Positions 7,910 through 15,725 of a stretch of DNA of 37,050 nt are shown in pieces. The position numbers and the translations under genes were made by a program. The notes below the pieces were generated by a model. That model did not search any database. It saw only the letters and a list, made by a program, of their open reading frames with translations, and had not been told where the DNA came from. How positions within the stretch are numbered: the stretch's first letter is position 1; the number at the start of each line of letters is the position of its first letter. This DNA is from Bacillota bacterium (GTDB taxonomy: Bacteria; Bacillota; Bacilli; Alicyclobacillales; SLC66), in assembly GCA_021821185.1 (NCBI GenBank), contig JAKACU010000006.1:1-37050 (forward strand), in the 5' to 3' direction.

Positions 7910-9253
7910 ATGTCCGTCAATTTTAGCGTAAATAATAATGCGCAAGCTCAATCCATTTTGCAAAACTTAAACAACGTACAAAACAGCCTTAATAACGAGT
8001 ATAGTGCATTATCTACAGGAAACTCGGTCAATTCAGCTTCAGACAATCCGGCAGGCTATGCGATCTCGCAACAAATGACTGCACAAGTCAATGGCTTAAA
8101 CCAAGCCACGCAAAATGCTCAGAACGGCATCAGCATGATTCAAACAGCAACAGGTGCCATGAATCAAGTTGAAACAATCATGCAAACCATGTCGAGTCTT
8201 GCAACAGAAGCATCGACGGCAGGCATGTCTTATTCAGACCGCGCCAACTTGCAGCTTGAGATGAACTCACTCGCACAACAAGTAAACAGCACGACCAACC
8301 AAACGCAATACAATGGCATCAACCTTTTGACTGGGCAATTTGCCAATGGCGCAACTGGTGGATCTACCCTTTCGGTTCAAGCTGGCGCGAACAAAGGTCA
8401 AAGTCTATCGTTTAACATTGCGGCGACTGACGTTACATCGCTTGGGATTGCTGGTACATCAGCCGCCGGCATTACGTTGGCTTCAACTTCCATAAATGCA
8501 GTTAGTTCTACCGGTACAAATGGTGCTAGCTTTAGCACAACTGCCCAAAACTTCGTAACGTCAACCGGTAATGCGGTGACATTTGGCTCCAATACTTTAT
8601 TTCAAAATGGCCAACAATTTGAAATCGCCATTACAGCTAGCCTAAGCGCAACATCTAGTGGGGTTAGTGTAACTTCTGAAAGTTTGCAACTGATGACAGC
8701 TAACGGAACTGATATCGGTGGTGCATTGACCATCTCTTCTGCTACTGCCAATTCAGGCGGAACAGTTACCTTGGGTGATTCGGCTACCAACTCGACACTT
8801 CAAATTAATTTAGCAGGTTCTGCAGGATTTTCCATATCAGCTAGCAGTACTGGTACATTTTCTGGCGTTATTGGATTCACGGCTACCGGTGGAACGAGTG
8901 CGCAAGCAGGGTCCCAACTGAATGGATGGCAAGCGTCATCTTCTGTTTCCGGCCTTAACATCATGAACCAGTCCAGCGCGCAAAGTGCCATCACTTCTAT
9001 CCATAATGCATTAAATCAACTATCTAGCGAACAAGCTAGCCTTGGTGCTGTTCAAAATCAATTGAACTACACCGTGTCCGACTTGCAAAACTCGTCGCAA
9101 AACCTGCAAAATGCAAAATCAACGATCACGAATACGAACATGGCTGCAGAGTATACGCAATTCTCGCAAAACCAAATTCTTGATCAGGTTGGCCAAAGCA
9201 TGTTGGCACAAGCAGATCAACAACCGGCTTCCATCTTAAAACTTCTTCAATAG
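7910..9253 (+). CDS. hag: flagellin
   Basis: Flagellin is the filament subunit. ATG at 7910 is used (GAAAGGTTGG upstream); an in-frame GTG at 7892 would add six residues. The 447 aa product has conserved D0-D1 ends: LSTGNSVNSASDNPAGYAIS near residue 35-54, YNGINLLTG near 133, and the C-terminal AAEYTQFSQNQILDQVGQSM ending SILKLLQ. The middle (about 145-350) is a Ser/Thr/Ala/Gly-rich exposed domain. I count three Lys, one Arg and 16 acidic residues in the whole protein; the Arg normally present in the GLRIN-type motif and in the C-terminal RIRDTD-type motif are missing. fliW and csrA, which control hag in B. subtilis, are not adjacent. Confidence 0.95.
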   Translation: MSVNFSVNNNAQAQSILQNLNNVQNSLNNEYSALSTGNSVNSASDNPAGYAISQQMTAQVNGLNQATQNAQNGISMIQTATGAMNQVETIMQTMSSLATEASTAGMSYSDRANLQLEMNSLAQQVNSTTNQTQYNGINLLTGQFANGATGGSTLSVQAGANKGQSLSFNIAATDVTSLGIAGTSAAGITLASTSINAVSSTGTNGASFSTTAQNFVTSTGNAVTFGSNTLFQNGQQFEIAITASLSATSSGVSVTSESLQLMTANGTDIGGALTISSATANSGGTVTLGDSATNSTLQINLAGSAGFSISASSTGTFSGVIGFTATGGTSAQAGSQLNGWQASSSVSGLNIMNQSSAQSAITSIHNALNQLSSEQASLGAVQNQLNYTVSDLQNSSQNLQNAKSTITNTNMAAEYTQFSQNQILDQVGQSMLAQADQQPASILKLLQ

Positions 9254-9292
9254 AAAATTGTCTGGAAAAGTTAGTCGCATAGCAACTCTTGA

Positions 9293-9336
9293 GAGAATCG
9301 CGTAGCTGTACAATACGCGATTCTCCCCATAAGGGG
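9293..9336 (+). promoter_or_regulatory. double stem-loop in the fliD leader
   Basis: Arms GAGAATCGCGTA (9293-9304) and TACGCGATTCTC (9314-9325) form a perfect 12-base-pair stem with a nine-base loop. It is followed at once by CCCC ATAA GGGG (9325-9336), in which the GGGG is the fliD ribosome binding site. No T run follows, so it does not look like an ordinary terminator of the flagellin gene; it could stabilise the flagellin mRNA 3' end or mask fliD translation. Confidence 0.65.
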
Positions 9337-9344
9337 TGAATCGC

Positions 9345-10904
9345 ATGTCTGTTAATCTTATGCAACAACTGAATACAATACCGAACCTAGGTGGAACTGG
9401 GTTACCGGTTCAACAGTATGCTTCTGAAATGCAGGCTGTCTTAACCGCACAACTAGAGCAAGTGCCAGACAATCAACTATCTACGTTATCAACGACACAA
9501 AGCGCCTTAAACAGTCTTCAACCTGCCCTTCAACAATTGCAATCAGCTACGCAGACGCTGACGAGTTCACTGACATGGAATTCCGTGAATCTGACAACGA
9601 CAGGAACGGGATTTTCCGCAACATCATCGGCTGGCGCTCAACCTTCATCTTATTCTGTCATGGTCAATAACCTGTCGACATCACAGTGGAACACCGCAAC
9701 GATTGCTTTAGCGACATCTACAGGGAATTCTACCTTAACGGCCGGAACGTTTCAGATTGTCCCATCGTCCACTTCCGCGCTGACTGGAACTGCTACGATC
9801 ACGGTCACTAGCGGAGAAAGTTTAAGTTCGATTGCTAGTGCAGTTAACACGTACACAGCTAACACAGGCGTTGTTGCCTCGATTATAGGTACCAATGGTG
9901 GATATGAACTGAGTTTTCAGGATGCGAACGCTGGTGCTACCAATAGTTTTTCTATCACGGATACTAGCGGTAATGTAATTTCCAGCCAGCTTGGCGTAAC
10001 CCTTACCGCTTCGGCGACCGATGCCTCCCTTACGATAGATGGATCCATTACGCTCACCTCATCAAGCAATGTCTTTACCAATGCTATTCCTAACGTCACC
10101 ATCAACGCGTCTCAGGCTGGTAGCTCAGGCACTATCTTGTTGTCCCAAGATACAAACGGTGCCCTTTCGGCCGTTCAAACTTGGATGAATGCCTATAATT
10201 CCGTAATTTCAACCTTAAACACGGATACTGCCTACACACCGCCTAGTACGACGGGAGCTAATTCTCAAGGGCAAACAGGACCCTTATTTACTGATCCCGT
10301 AGCAACAGGGCTTTTATCACAATTACCAAATTCCGTTAATTCATTTGCTCCATCAGGAAGTTCGGGGACTCAAGCCATTTATCAATCATTAGCCCAAATT
10401 GGCATCGTTGTTGATCCAAGTTCGGGCAAGCTTGAATTCCAATCAGCAAGTGGATTTTCATCAGGCAGTAGCAGTACAGCGTCATTTAGCGGGACACTTC
10501 CTTCTGGTCAGACACTGTTTACTGATGCCATGAGTACAAATGCTGCCGCAGTACAGCAACTCTTCGGTGTCATTCAAACCACATCTCTATCTTCTGAGAC
10601 GCCCACATCCGGGATTCTTGGACAAGTCAATACCGTATTAAATGAGTTTTTGGGATCCGGGACCAACAAAGGTGTTATTTCTAATGAATTGTCATCGATA
10701 TCTCTGCAACAAACGCAAATCAATAAATACCTGACACAGCTTAATCAAATGATCGCGAGCAACGTACAAAATTTTACAACACAACTTAACAATCTGAATT
10801 CTTCATTGGCACAATCAAGTGCCCAAATGAAACAACTTACTGCCTTGATCAACGGGTCATCATCAAGCAGTTCGTCATCAAGTAGCAGTTCATCGGGAGG
10901 CTAA
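9345..10904 (+). CDS. fliD: flagellar filament cap protein FliD
   Basis: FliD forms the cap under which flagellin polymerises. ATG at 9345 follows AAGGGGTG. The 519 aa product has a helical N-terminus (about 20-70), a long Ser/Thr-rich middle of beta-type repeats, and a helical C-terminus (LQQTQINKYLTQLNQMIASN, then LAQSSAQMKQLTALI) as in FliD. The usual N-terminal GLASGIDT motif is replaced by NLGGTGLPV, so the family is assigned from overall pattern and from position after flagellin. It contains four Lys and no Arg. It ends in a run of 13 Ser written with mixed codons, then Gly-Gly. Confidence 0.88.
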   Translation: MSVNLMQQLNTIPNLGGTGLPVQQYASEMQAVLTAQLEQVPDNQLSTLSTTQSALNSLQPALQQLQSATQTLTSSLTWNSVNLTTTGTGFSATSSAGAQPSSYSVMVNNLSTSQWNTATIALATSTGNSTLTAGTFQIVPSSTSALTGTATITVTSGESLSSIASAVNTYTANTGVVASIIGTNGGYELSFQDANAGATNSFSITDTSGNVISSQLGVTLTASATDASLTIDGSITLTSSSNVFTNAIPNVTINASQAGSSGTILLSQDTNGALSAVQTWMNAYNSVISTLNTDTAYTPPSTTGANSQGQTGPLFTDPVATGLLSQLPNSVNSFAPSGSSGTQAIYQSLAQIGIVVDPSSGKLEFQSASGFSSGSSSTASFSGTLPSGQTLFTDAMSTNAAAVQQLFGVIQTTSLSSETPTSGILGQVNTVLNEFLGSGTNKGVISNELSSISLQQTQINKYLTQLNQMIASNVQNFTTQLNNLNSSLAQSSAQMKQLTALINGSSSSSSSSSSSSSGG

Positions 10905-10920
10905 GAGGTGATACAATCAT

Positions 10921-11211
10921 ATGATAGCGCCCTTATTACGCATACATCAGCTAGGAACACTGATTCTGACAGCTCTATGCGAAGGAAACTATTACAGATG
11001 CTATGTTCTTATGATGGAGCGCACCCACGCATTAAACGAACTATCGCCTAACTTAGCACTTGATCGAGACGACCTCGTCTCCATCCAGAAGCAAACTGTA
11101 GTTATCGAATGTAGTATTCAAGAGAAGGCAAAAGAAATTCAAGGAGCCTTGGCAAGAGAAGCACAAACAGCTAATGCTCGACTATCTTACGCAAAAAACA
11201 GTATCACTTAG
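10921..11211 (+). CDS. FliT-like flagellar export chaperone
   Basis: A 96 aa, largely helical protein starting with ATG at 10921 behind GAGGTGAT, 16 bp after fliD. FliT chaperones hold the cap protein FliD before export and are of this size and fold. Sequence resemblance is weak (LLRIHQLGTLILTALCEGNY, NYYRCYVLMMERTHAL, VVIECSIQEKAKEIQGAL), so the call depends on position and helical make-up. It is followed after 16 bp by the glycosyltransferase. Confidence 0.6.
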   Translation: MIAPLLRIHQLGTLILTALCEGNYYRCYVLMMERTHALNELSPNLALDRDDLVSIQKQTVVIECSIQEKAKEIQGALAREAQTANARLSYAKNSIT

Positions 11212-11227
11212 ACGACAGGTGGTTTCA

Positions 11228-13150
11228 ATGCTCCTATCAGCATGTATGATTGTCAAAGATGAAGAATGGACGATTAAGCGTTGCCTCGAATCGCTTCAAG
11301 GCCTCGTCGACGAAATCATTGTCGTTGATACCGGATCGACAGATGGTACCATGGACATTGTCCGTTCATTTGGGTGCAAGGAAGTTACCTTTGCATGGGA
11401 TAATGATTTTTCCCATGCACGTAATGCAGGGATCAAACAGGCATCAGGTGATTGGATACTGGTCGTTGATGCTGATGAATTTCTCGAACCGATTAAACGA
11501 ACAATGGTTGAAGATTTTCTGACGAATACACCCGCCGAAGGATTATTTATCACGGTAAAGAGTTTAATGGGACCATTAGCCCACCCAACGAGCACACTTG
11601 CTATACGAGTCATGCGACTGTTTCGCAATAGGCATTTTTACACGGGTATGATTCACGAACAAATCGCTGATTCCGTATTTCGCACACAATTACCTGTGGA
11701 TAAGTTCGATCTTTCTTTGGTTCACTTAGGCTATACGGATGAATTTGTTCAAAAACGTGCCAAAACGAAACGCAACACAGCCCTCATTAACCAATCGCTT
11801 GATGAGGACCCCAACAACCTATTTCATGCCACTAATCTGATGGCTGAGTACTCCATTGCAGGAGAACATAAAAAATGTGCAGATCTCAGCGAACAAACAT
11901 GGAAACGAATTAAACAACTGCCACTAAGTGAATGGCCCAATTATTCTCCGCGTATCATCTCTTTGCTTACTTCATCGTTATGGAGCCTTCAAGAAAAGCA
12001 AAAAGCGCTAGACTATATGCAAGAAGCGCTCCGTTTTTTTCCGTGGTTTACCGACTTTAAAAAACGCTACGCTGATATGCTTGCTACGAACGGTGACTAT
12101 AGATCGGCTGTCAATGTCCTGATGGAATGTCGTGCCCAAGGCGACACGCAGATGGGGCTCGTTGAATTTCTTGAGGGGGCTGGGACTTACTTCGCAGCTC
12201 AAGCTTTGGGAGTGATTTGGCTTCATCTCGGCGATCAACTCGCAGGAAGAAAATGGTTTTTACAAGCTTTTTTTGAAAATCCAGCACTTGAGATGTCTAT
12301 TCTTCCGCTTGTAGGGTTATTACCTAAAGAACAGAAACTATTAACCGAATTTATTGAACCGAAATTATATGACCCTATTGCTAGTGCCACGTATGCCGAG
12401 GTCTATGCAAGTTGGCAGTATAGCGATGCTATGCGAGTTATCGAAATGGTAGAAAGTAGACACGGTGAATCCGAGGCGACACACCGAGCGCGTATGGCTT
12501 CGCTATTGCCCGAAGGCATCGAAGCCCTATACGAGCATGCACAAAAGGTCAATTACGATATTGATTGGCTACTTTTTGGTATCCATTGTCTGAATCTTGG
12601 CGATGAGGAACGAGCCAAGGATGCACTTCTGCGTGCCAAGGTACGCGGTGAATACCTTATTAAGGTCATAGATACGTTTATAAACAATCCAGAGACTTCC
12701 TGGGGCCTAACTGGAGTTCTTCGTGATTTTCTTGCGATGCGAGCTACTTCTCTATTGGAGAAGTGGTTACCTCGCGCAGTAGATCTTGACCAATTCTGGA
12801 TTACGTTAAAATGCTCACCGGCACAGTCTGTGCTTGAGAATGTCACGTGGAAAGGCACTACCGTTTATGAGTGCGAGCAAAATGCCCTGAACGCTTTTCA
12901 CCAGCATCAATTGGACGAGGCAGAAACATGGTTAGTAAAAGCAAGTCAGTATCAGCCAACAGTAACTCGCTTTTTACTACAATGTGATCTCGCCTTAGCA
13001 AAAAACGATCTTCAGACTGCCCGGAAATTCATCTTTCAAGGAAAACAGGAATTTCCTGAATCGGAAATGATCAAAATCGCTTCTGACCAAATTCATGCAA
13101 AAGTTGATCCTACAAAACTACTTCATACGCTACGGAGTGATCAAAGATGA
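11228..13150 (+). CDS. family 2 glycosyltransferase with TPR-like helical repeats
   Basis: Transfers a sugar from a nucleotide donor to an acceptor. ATG at 11228 is preferred (AGGTGG at 11217-11222), giving 641 aa; an open extension reaches 11174 and would overlap the previous gene. Residues 1-90 carry the GT2 fold: LSACMIVKDEEWTIKRCLES, IIVVDTGSTDGT, and WILVVDADEFLEP with the metal-binding DAD. Residues about 180-640 form helical hairpins resembling TPR units (for example ALDYMQEALRFFPWFTDF, DEAETWLVKASQYQPTV), a common scaffold for protein substrates. There is no signal peptide or membrane helix, so it acts in the cytoplasm. Lying between fliT-like and fliS and overlapping fliS by ATGA, it most likely glycosylates flagellin or other filament proteins (inference). 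Confidence 0.85.
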   Translation: MLLSACMIVKDEEWTIKRCLESLQGLVDEIIVVDTGSTDGTMDIVRSFGCKEVTFAWDNDFSHARNAGIKQASGDWILVVDADEFLEPIKRTMVEDFLTNTPAEGLFITVKSLMGPLAHPTSTLAIRVMRLFRNRHFYTGMIHEQIADSVFRTQLPVDKFDLSLVHLGYTDEFVQKRAKTKRNTALINQSLDEDPNNLFHATNLMAEYSIAGEHKKCADLSEQTWKRIKQLPLSEWPNYSPRIISLLTSSLWSLQEKQKALDYMQEALRFFPWFTDFKKRYADMLATNGDYRSAVNVLMECRAQGDTQMGLVEFLEGAGTYFAAQALGVIWLHLGDQLAGRKWFLQAFFENPALEMSILPLVGLLPKEQKLLTEFIEPKLYDPIASATYAEVYASWQYSDAMRVIEMVESRHGESEATHRARMASLLPEGIEALYEHAQKVNYDIDWLLFGIHCLNLGDEERAKDALLRAKVRGEYLIKVIDTFINNPETSWGLTGVLRDFLAMRATSLLEKWLPRAVDLDQFWITLKCSPAQSVLENVTWKGTTVYECEQNALNAFHQHQLDEAETWLVKASQYQPTVTRFLLQCDLALAKNDLQTARKFIFQGKQEFPESEMIKIASDQIHAKVDPTKLLHTLRSDQR

Positions 13151-13509
13151 ACGCCGCAGATGCCTATCGTCAGCAATCCGTTCTCACAGCGCCTTTGCCA
13201 ATTAAACTGGCGCAACTTCATGAACGTGGAGCCATCCTCACCAAACAAATTTATCAGTGTTATGAACAAAATGACACCGTACAGGCCCGAGATTGCATAA
13301 CACAAATGCAAGATATCATTACCTTTTTGCGTTCATCCTTAAATCCCGACCTTGAAGTATCTTCCTATGTAGACGCTACGTATGTGTTTTACTATAAAAT
13401 GACTGTATCCTGGTTCCTTGATTTGAAGAATGTCCCTGAAGGCTATGAATCGATGTTGGATTTTTGGAAAAGTTGGGCAAAAACATGGATGGAAGTTCGT
13501 TACAAGTAA
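13147..13509 (+). CDS. fliS: flagellin export chaperone FliS
   Basis: FliS binds the C-terminus of flagellin and prevents early polymerisation. The 120 aa product begins MNAADAYRQQSVLTAPLPIK, matching the AYQQNSVxTA signature of FliS, and continues with helices DCITQMQDIITFLRSSLN and ESMLDFWKSWAKTWMEVRY in family positions. ATG at 13147 overlaps the glycosyltransferase stop (ATGA), so the two are translationally coupled. In most Bacilli fliS directly follows fliD; here the fliT-like and glycosyltransferase genes come between. A strong terminator follows. Confidence 0.9.
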   Translation: MNAADAYRQQSVLTAPLPIKLAQLHERGAILTKQIYQCYEQNDTVQARDCITQMQDIITFLRSSLNPDLEVSSYVDATYVFYYKMTVSWFLDLKNVPEGYESMLDFWKSWAKTWMEVRYK

Positions 13510-13526
13510 CTTACTCATCATAATTC

Positions 13527-13556
13527 AAGGACTCGACTGTCCAGCGAGTCCTTTTT
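13527..13556 (+). terminator. intrinsic terminator ending the flagellar block
   Basis: Perfect nine-base arms AAGGACTCG (13527-13535) and CGAGTCCTT (13545-13553) with a nine-base loop and five T. It lies 18 bp after fliS and before the convergent yvyF-like gene. Confidence 0.88.
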
Positions 13557-13571
13557 CATTTTCCTGTCTTC

Positions 13572-13979
13572 TTACTTCCCCCTACCACGTAGCGTAGGAT
13601 TTTGCGAGTAGTAGCCTGACGAGTCTTTACTTAACAATTGCTGCTTCAAGGCCTTGGCGGCTCCTGCTATGTCTGACCCTAGCATCTGCTGACAGGCACT
13701 GCAGAATCGGCCCGTGCGTATCGGTGTTCCGCAAGATTCACATGCGTACGTTAGCGTGCCGCTTAACTCCAAACGCCCCTCGCGCAGATAATGCAGGACA
13801 CGTTCTTCGGATACCTGAGTCGCCTCCGCCACCTCACTTATCGTGGCAGAATCGTGCGAACGAATGTACTCCTTGACTTCATCAAATGACTTTTCTTCCT
13901 CTTTGACACAGTTCGGGCAGATACTTCGCGTCACACGGTTGAACAACTGCCCGCAACGTTCACAATTGGCCAAGGCCAT
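13572..13979 (-). CDS. YvyF-type flagellar operon protein
   Basis: A 135 aa protein resembling B. subtilis YvyF, a flagellar-locus protein whose biochemical role is not clear. Two zinc-ribbon knuckles open it (CERCGQLF and CPNCVKEE), a winged-helix-like stretch follows at about 40-72 (SEVAEATQVSEERVLHYLRE), then a second pair of Cys knuckles (CESCGTPIRTGRFCSACQQM). ATG at 13979 follows GGGGAG. It is 41 bp after comFC on the same strand, as in Bacillus, but its former downstream neighbour flgM is now about 9 kb away in the opposite direction. Confidence 0.85.
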   Translation of the reverse strand: MALANCERCGQLFNRVTRSICPNCVKEEEKSFDEVKEYIRSHDSATISEVAEATQVSEERVLHYLREGRLELSGTLTYACESCGTPIRTGRFCSACQQMLGSDIAGAAKALKQQLLSKDSSGYYSQNPTLRGRGK

Positions 13980-14020
13980 GAACTCCCCATCCCCTTCTCA
14001 CTGATCTATCAGCAAATGTG

Positions 14021-14761
14021 TTATCTAGCTACTGTTAAGACTTCCACCGATGCAGCAGACGCCTTAAACAAAAGTGCGGCACACGCATCCGCCGTTGCGC
14101 CTGTCGTCAAAACATCATCGATCAACACAACATACTTCCCTGCGATCGCCTCTGCCCCCTTCGGGCCTAGCTTATAGACCCCACGCATCGATGCGATCCG
14201 CTGCATTCTCGTATGTGTAGTCTGACTCTCACGATCTTCAGCGCGCATAAGCGCATCTGCCATAACTGGCACACGCAAACGATGGCCGACATGCAAGGCC
14301 AACTCCACTGCTTGATTAAATCCACGACGCTTTACTTTGGCAGGATGCATCGGGACAGGAACCAAGGTCACATGACGATCCGTACCATAATGCCACCCAT
14401 ACGCCTGTAGCAAAAAATCGCCCAAGACAGGCAGCAGTCGCCGATCACCCTGGTATTTGAGTGCTTTGATCGCCGCAACAATAGTCGCGTCATAGCGGGC
14501 AAATGCGCGAGCCCGAAAAAAGACATGCGGATGATCCCTACACTCAGCGCAAAGCGGCCCTTCATGAAGACGCCCGCAAACGGCGCACAAAGGTTCGTTG
14601 CAACGCGTGATCTTCTGCAGGCAATGGGCACACAGGCCAGCCTTTGTAAGCCCTCGCGCTGAGCCGCGCACAGGCATATTACATAAGAGACACTTGTCCC
14701 TTTCCGGAAATACGAGACCAAGAAAGGCATCCACCCATCCGTGCGCCGAAGTAAAGTCCAT
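14021..14761 (-). CDS. comFC: ComF family protein (phosphoribosyltransferase fold)
   Basis: ComFC is needed for uptake of transforming DNA in competent Bacilli. ATG at 14761 is chosen because GGAGG lies nine bases upstream; an open extension reaches 14815. The 246 aa product has four CxxC-type pairs in its first 80 residues (CLLC, CAHC, CAVC, CAEC), then the phosphoribosyltransferase core with ALKYQGDRRLLPVLGDFL, LVPVPMHPAKVKRRGFNQA and the PRPP-binding VVLIDDVLTTGATADAC near the C-terminus. comFA, the helicase that normally sits between degV and comFC, is not present here, so its function in transformation is uncertain unless comFA is elsewhere. Confidence 0.92.
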   Translation of the reverse strand: MDFTSAHGWVDAFLGLVFPERDKCLLCNMPVRGSARGLTKAGLCAHCLQKITRCNEPLCAVCGRLHEGPLCAECRDHPHVFFRARAFARYDATIVAAIKALKYQGDRRLLPVLGDFLLQAYGWHYGTDRHVTLVPVPMHPAKVKRRGFNQAVELALHVGHRLRVPVMADALMRAEDRESQTTHTRMQRIASMRGVYKLGPKGAEAIAGKYVVLIDDVLTTGATADACAALLFKASAASVEVLTVAR

Positions 14762-14839
14762 CGCGCCTGACCTCCACGCATTGCCTGTACACATTACCTG
14801 TATGCCTTGCCTCAATCCATTGCCCCCACGTCACTCTGG

Positions 14840-15676
14840 TCACTCCGCGTAATACACGAGTCCCACGCCGCCTGCCCCCACATGGACACCTACGACAGGT
14901 CCGATCATCGTCACCTGAATATCAGCACTAGGCGCAATCGCTCGCATACGCGAAAGCACACTATCGATCTCGGCGCCTGCCGTATAGATGAGGCCTGCCT
15001 GAACCTTGCGCTTACCTTGCGTCTGTTCCTCAAAATGCAAAAGTAGCGAATCCACGGCGCGCTTGTACGTGCGCACCTTTGAGAACACCTCGACAAGCCC
15101 ATCAACCAGATAGATCACAGGCTTAATCTGCAACAAGGACCCAACGAGCTTCGCGGCTCCTCCGATGCGTCCACCACGATGGACATTATCGAGTGTATCA
15201 AGTACGATATACGCCTTTGTACCTTCGCGCATATACTCGATACGAGCCACGATCTCCTCCATCGATGCACCTGACTGCGCCATCCTTGCTGCCTCGAGCA
15301 CTTGAAAACCTAGAGCTGCCGTAGTCGTCTTCGAATCGAACACAGTCACTTTGCCGTCGCCCATCGACGCTGCCGTTTGTGCACCTTGCAGCGTGCCGGA
15401 TAATTTACCGCTCAAAAATATCCCAAGAATCGCTTCATACCGTTTCAAATAATCGTCAAAGCAAGCGACAAAACGACCTGTCGGTGGCTGTGATGTCTTA
15501 GGCAACTCCGCTTGGGACGCCATCTTCTCATAAAAGGCAGATGCCGTCAGATCCACGCCATCCCGATATGTATCATTACCAAAAATTACATCAAGTGGCA
15601 CGACCCCGATGTCATATAGTTCGACGTCTTGCGCACGCAAATCTGCCGTGCTATCCGTAACAATCGCTATTTTCAT
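14840..15676 (-). CDS. degV: DegV family fatty-acid-binding protein
   Basis: DegV (FakB-type) proteins bind a fatty acid, and some present it to the fatty acid kinase FakA. The 278 aa product opens with KIAIVTDSTADL and has the family hallmarks: TSQPPTGRF at about 61-69, the LSGKLSGTLQGA segment that contacts the carboxylate, and a C-terminal GPVVGVHVGAGGVGLVYY. ATG at 15676 follows GAGGATG. It precedes comFC by 78 bp, the same order as degV and comF in B. subtilis. Confidence 0.93.
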   Translation of the reverse strand: MKIAIVTDSTADLRAQDVELYDIGVVPLDVIFGNDTYRDGVDLTASAFYEKMASQAELPKTSQPPTGRFVACFDDYLKRYEAILGIFLSGKLSGTLQGAQTAASMGDGKVTVFDSKTTTAALGFQVLEAARMAQSGASMEEIVARIEYMREGTKAYIVLDTLDNVHRGGRIGGAAKLVGSLLQIKPVIYLVDGLVEVFSKVRTYKRAVDSLLLHFEEQTQGKRKVQAGLIYTAGAEIDSVLSRMRAIAPSADIQVTMIGPVVGVHVGAGGVGLVYYAE

Positions 15677-15725
15677 CGTGTTTTCATCCTCGCCTTTTCA
15701 TCACCATCGTACCATAGACACATGT

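Noticed and set aside
10860..10900. Serine repeat at the end of fliD as a microsatellite or phase-variable tract
   Set aside because: The Ser codons are mixed, with no simple DNA repeat that could slip.
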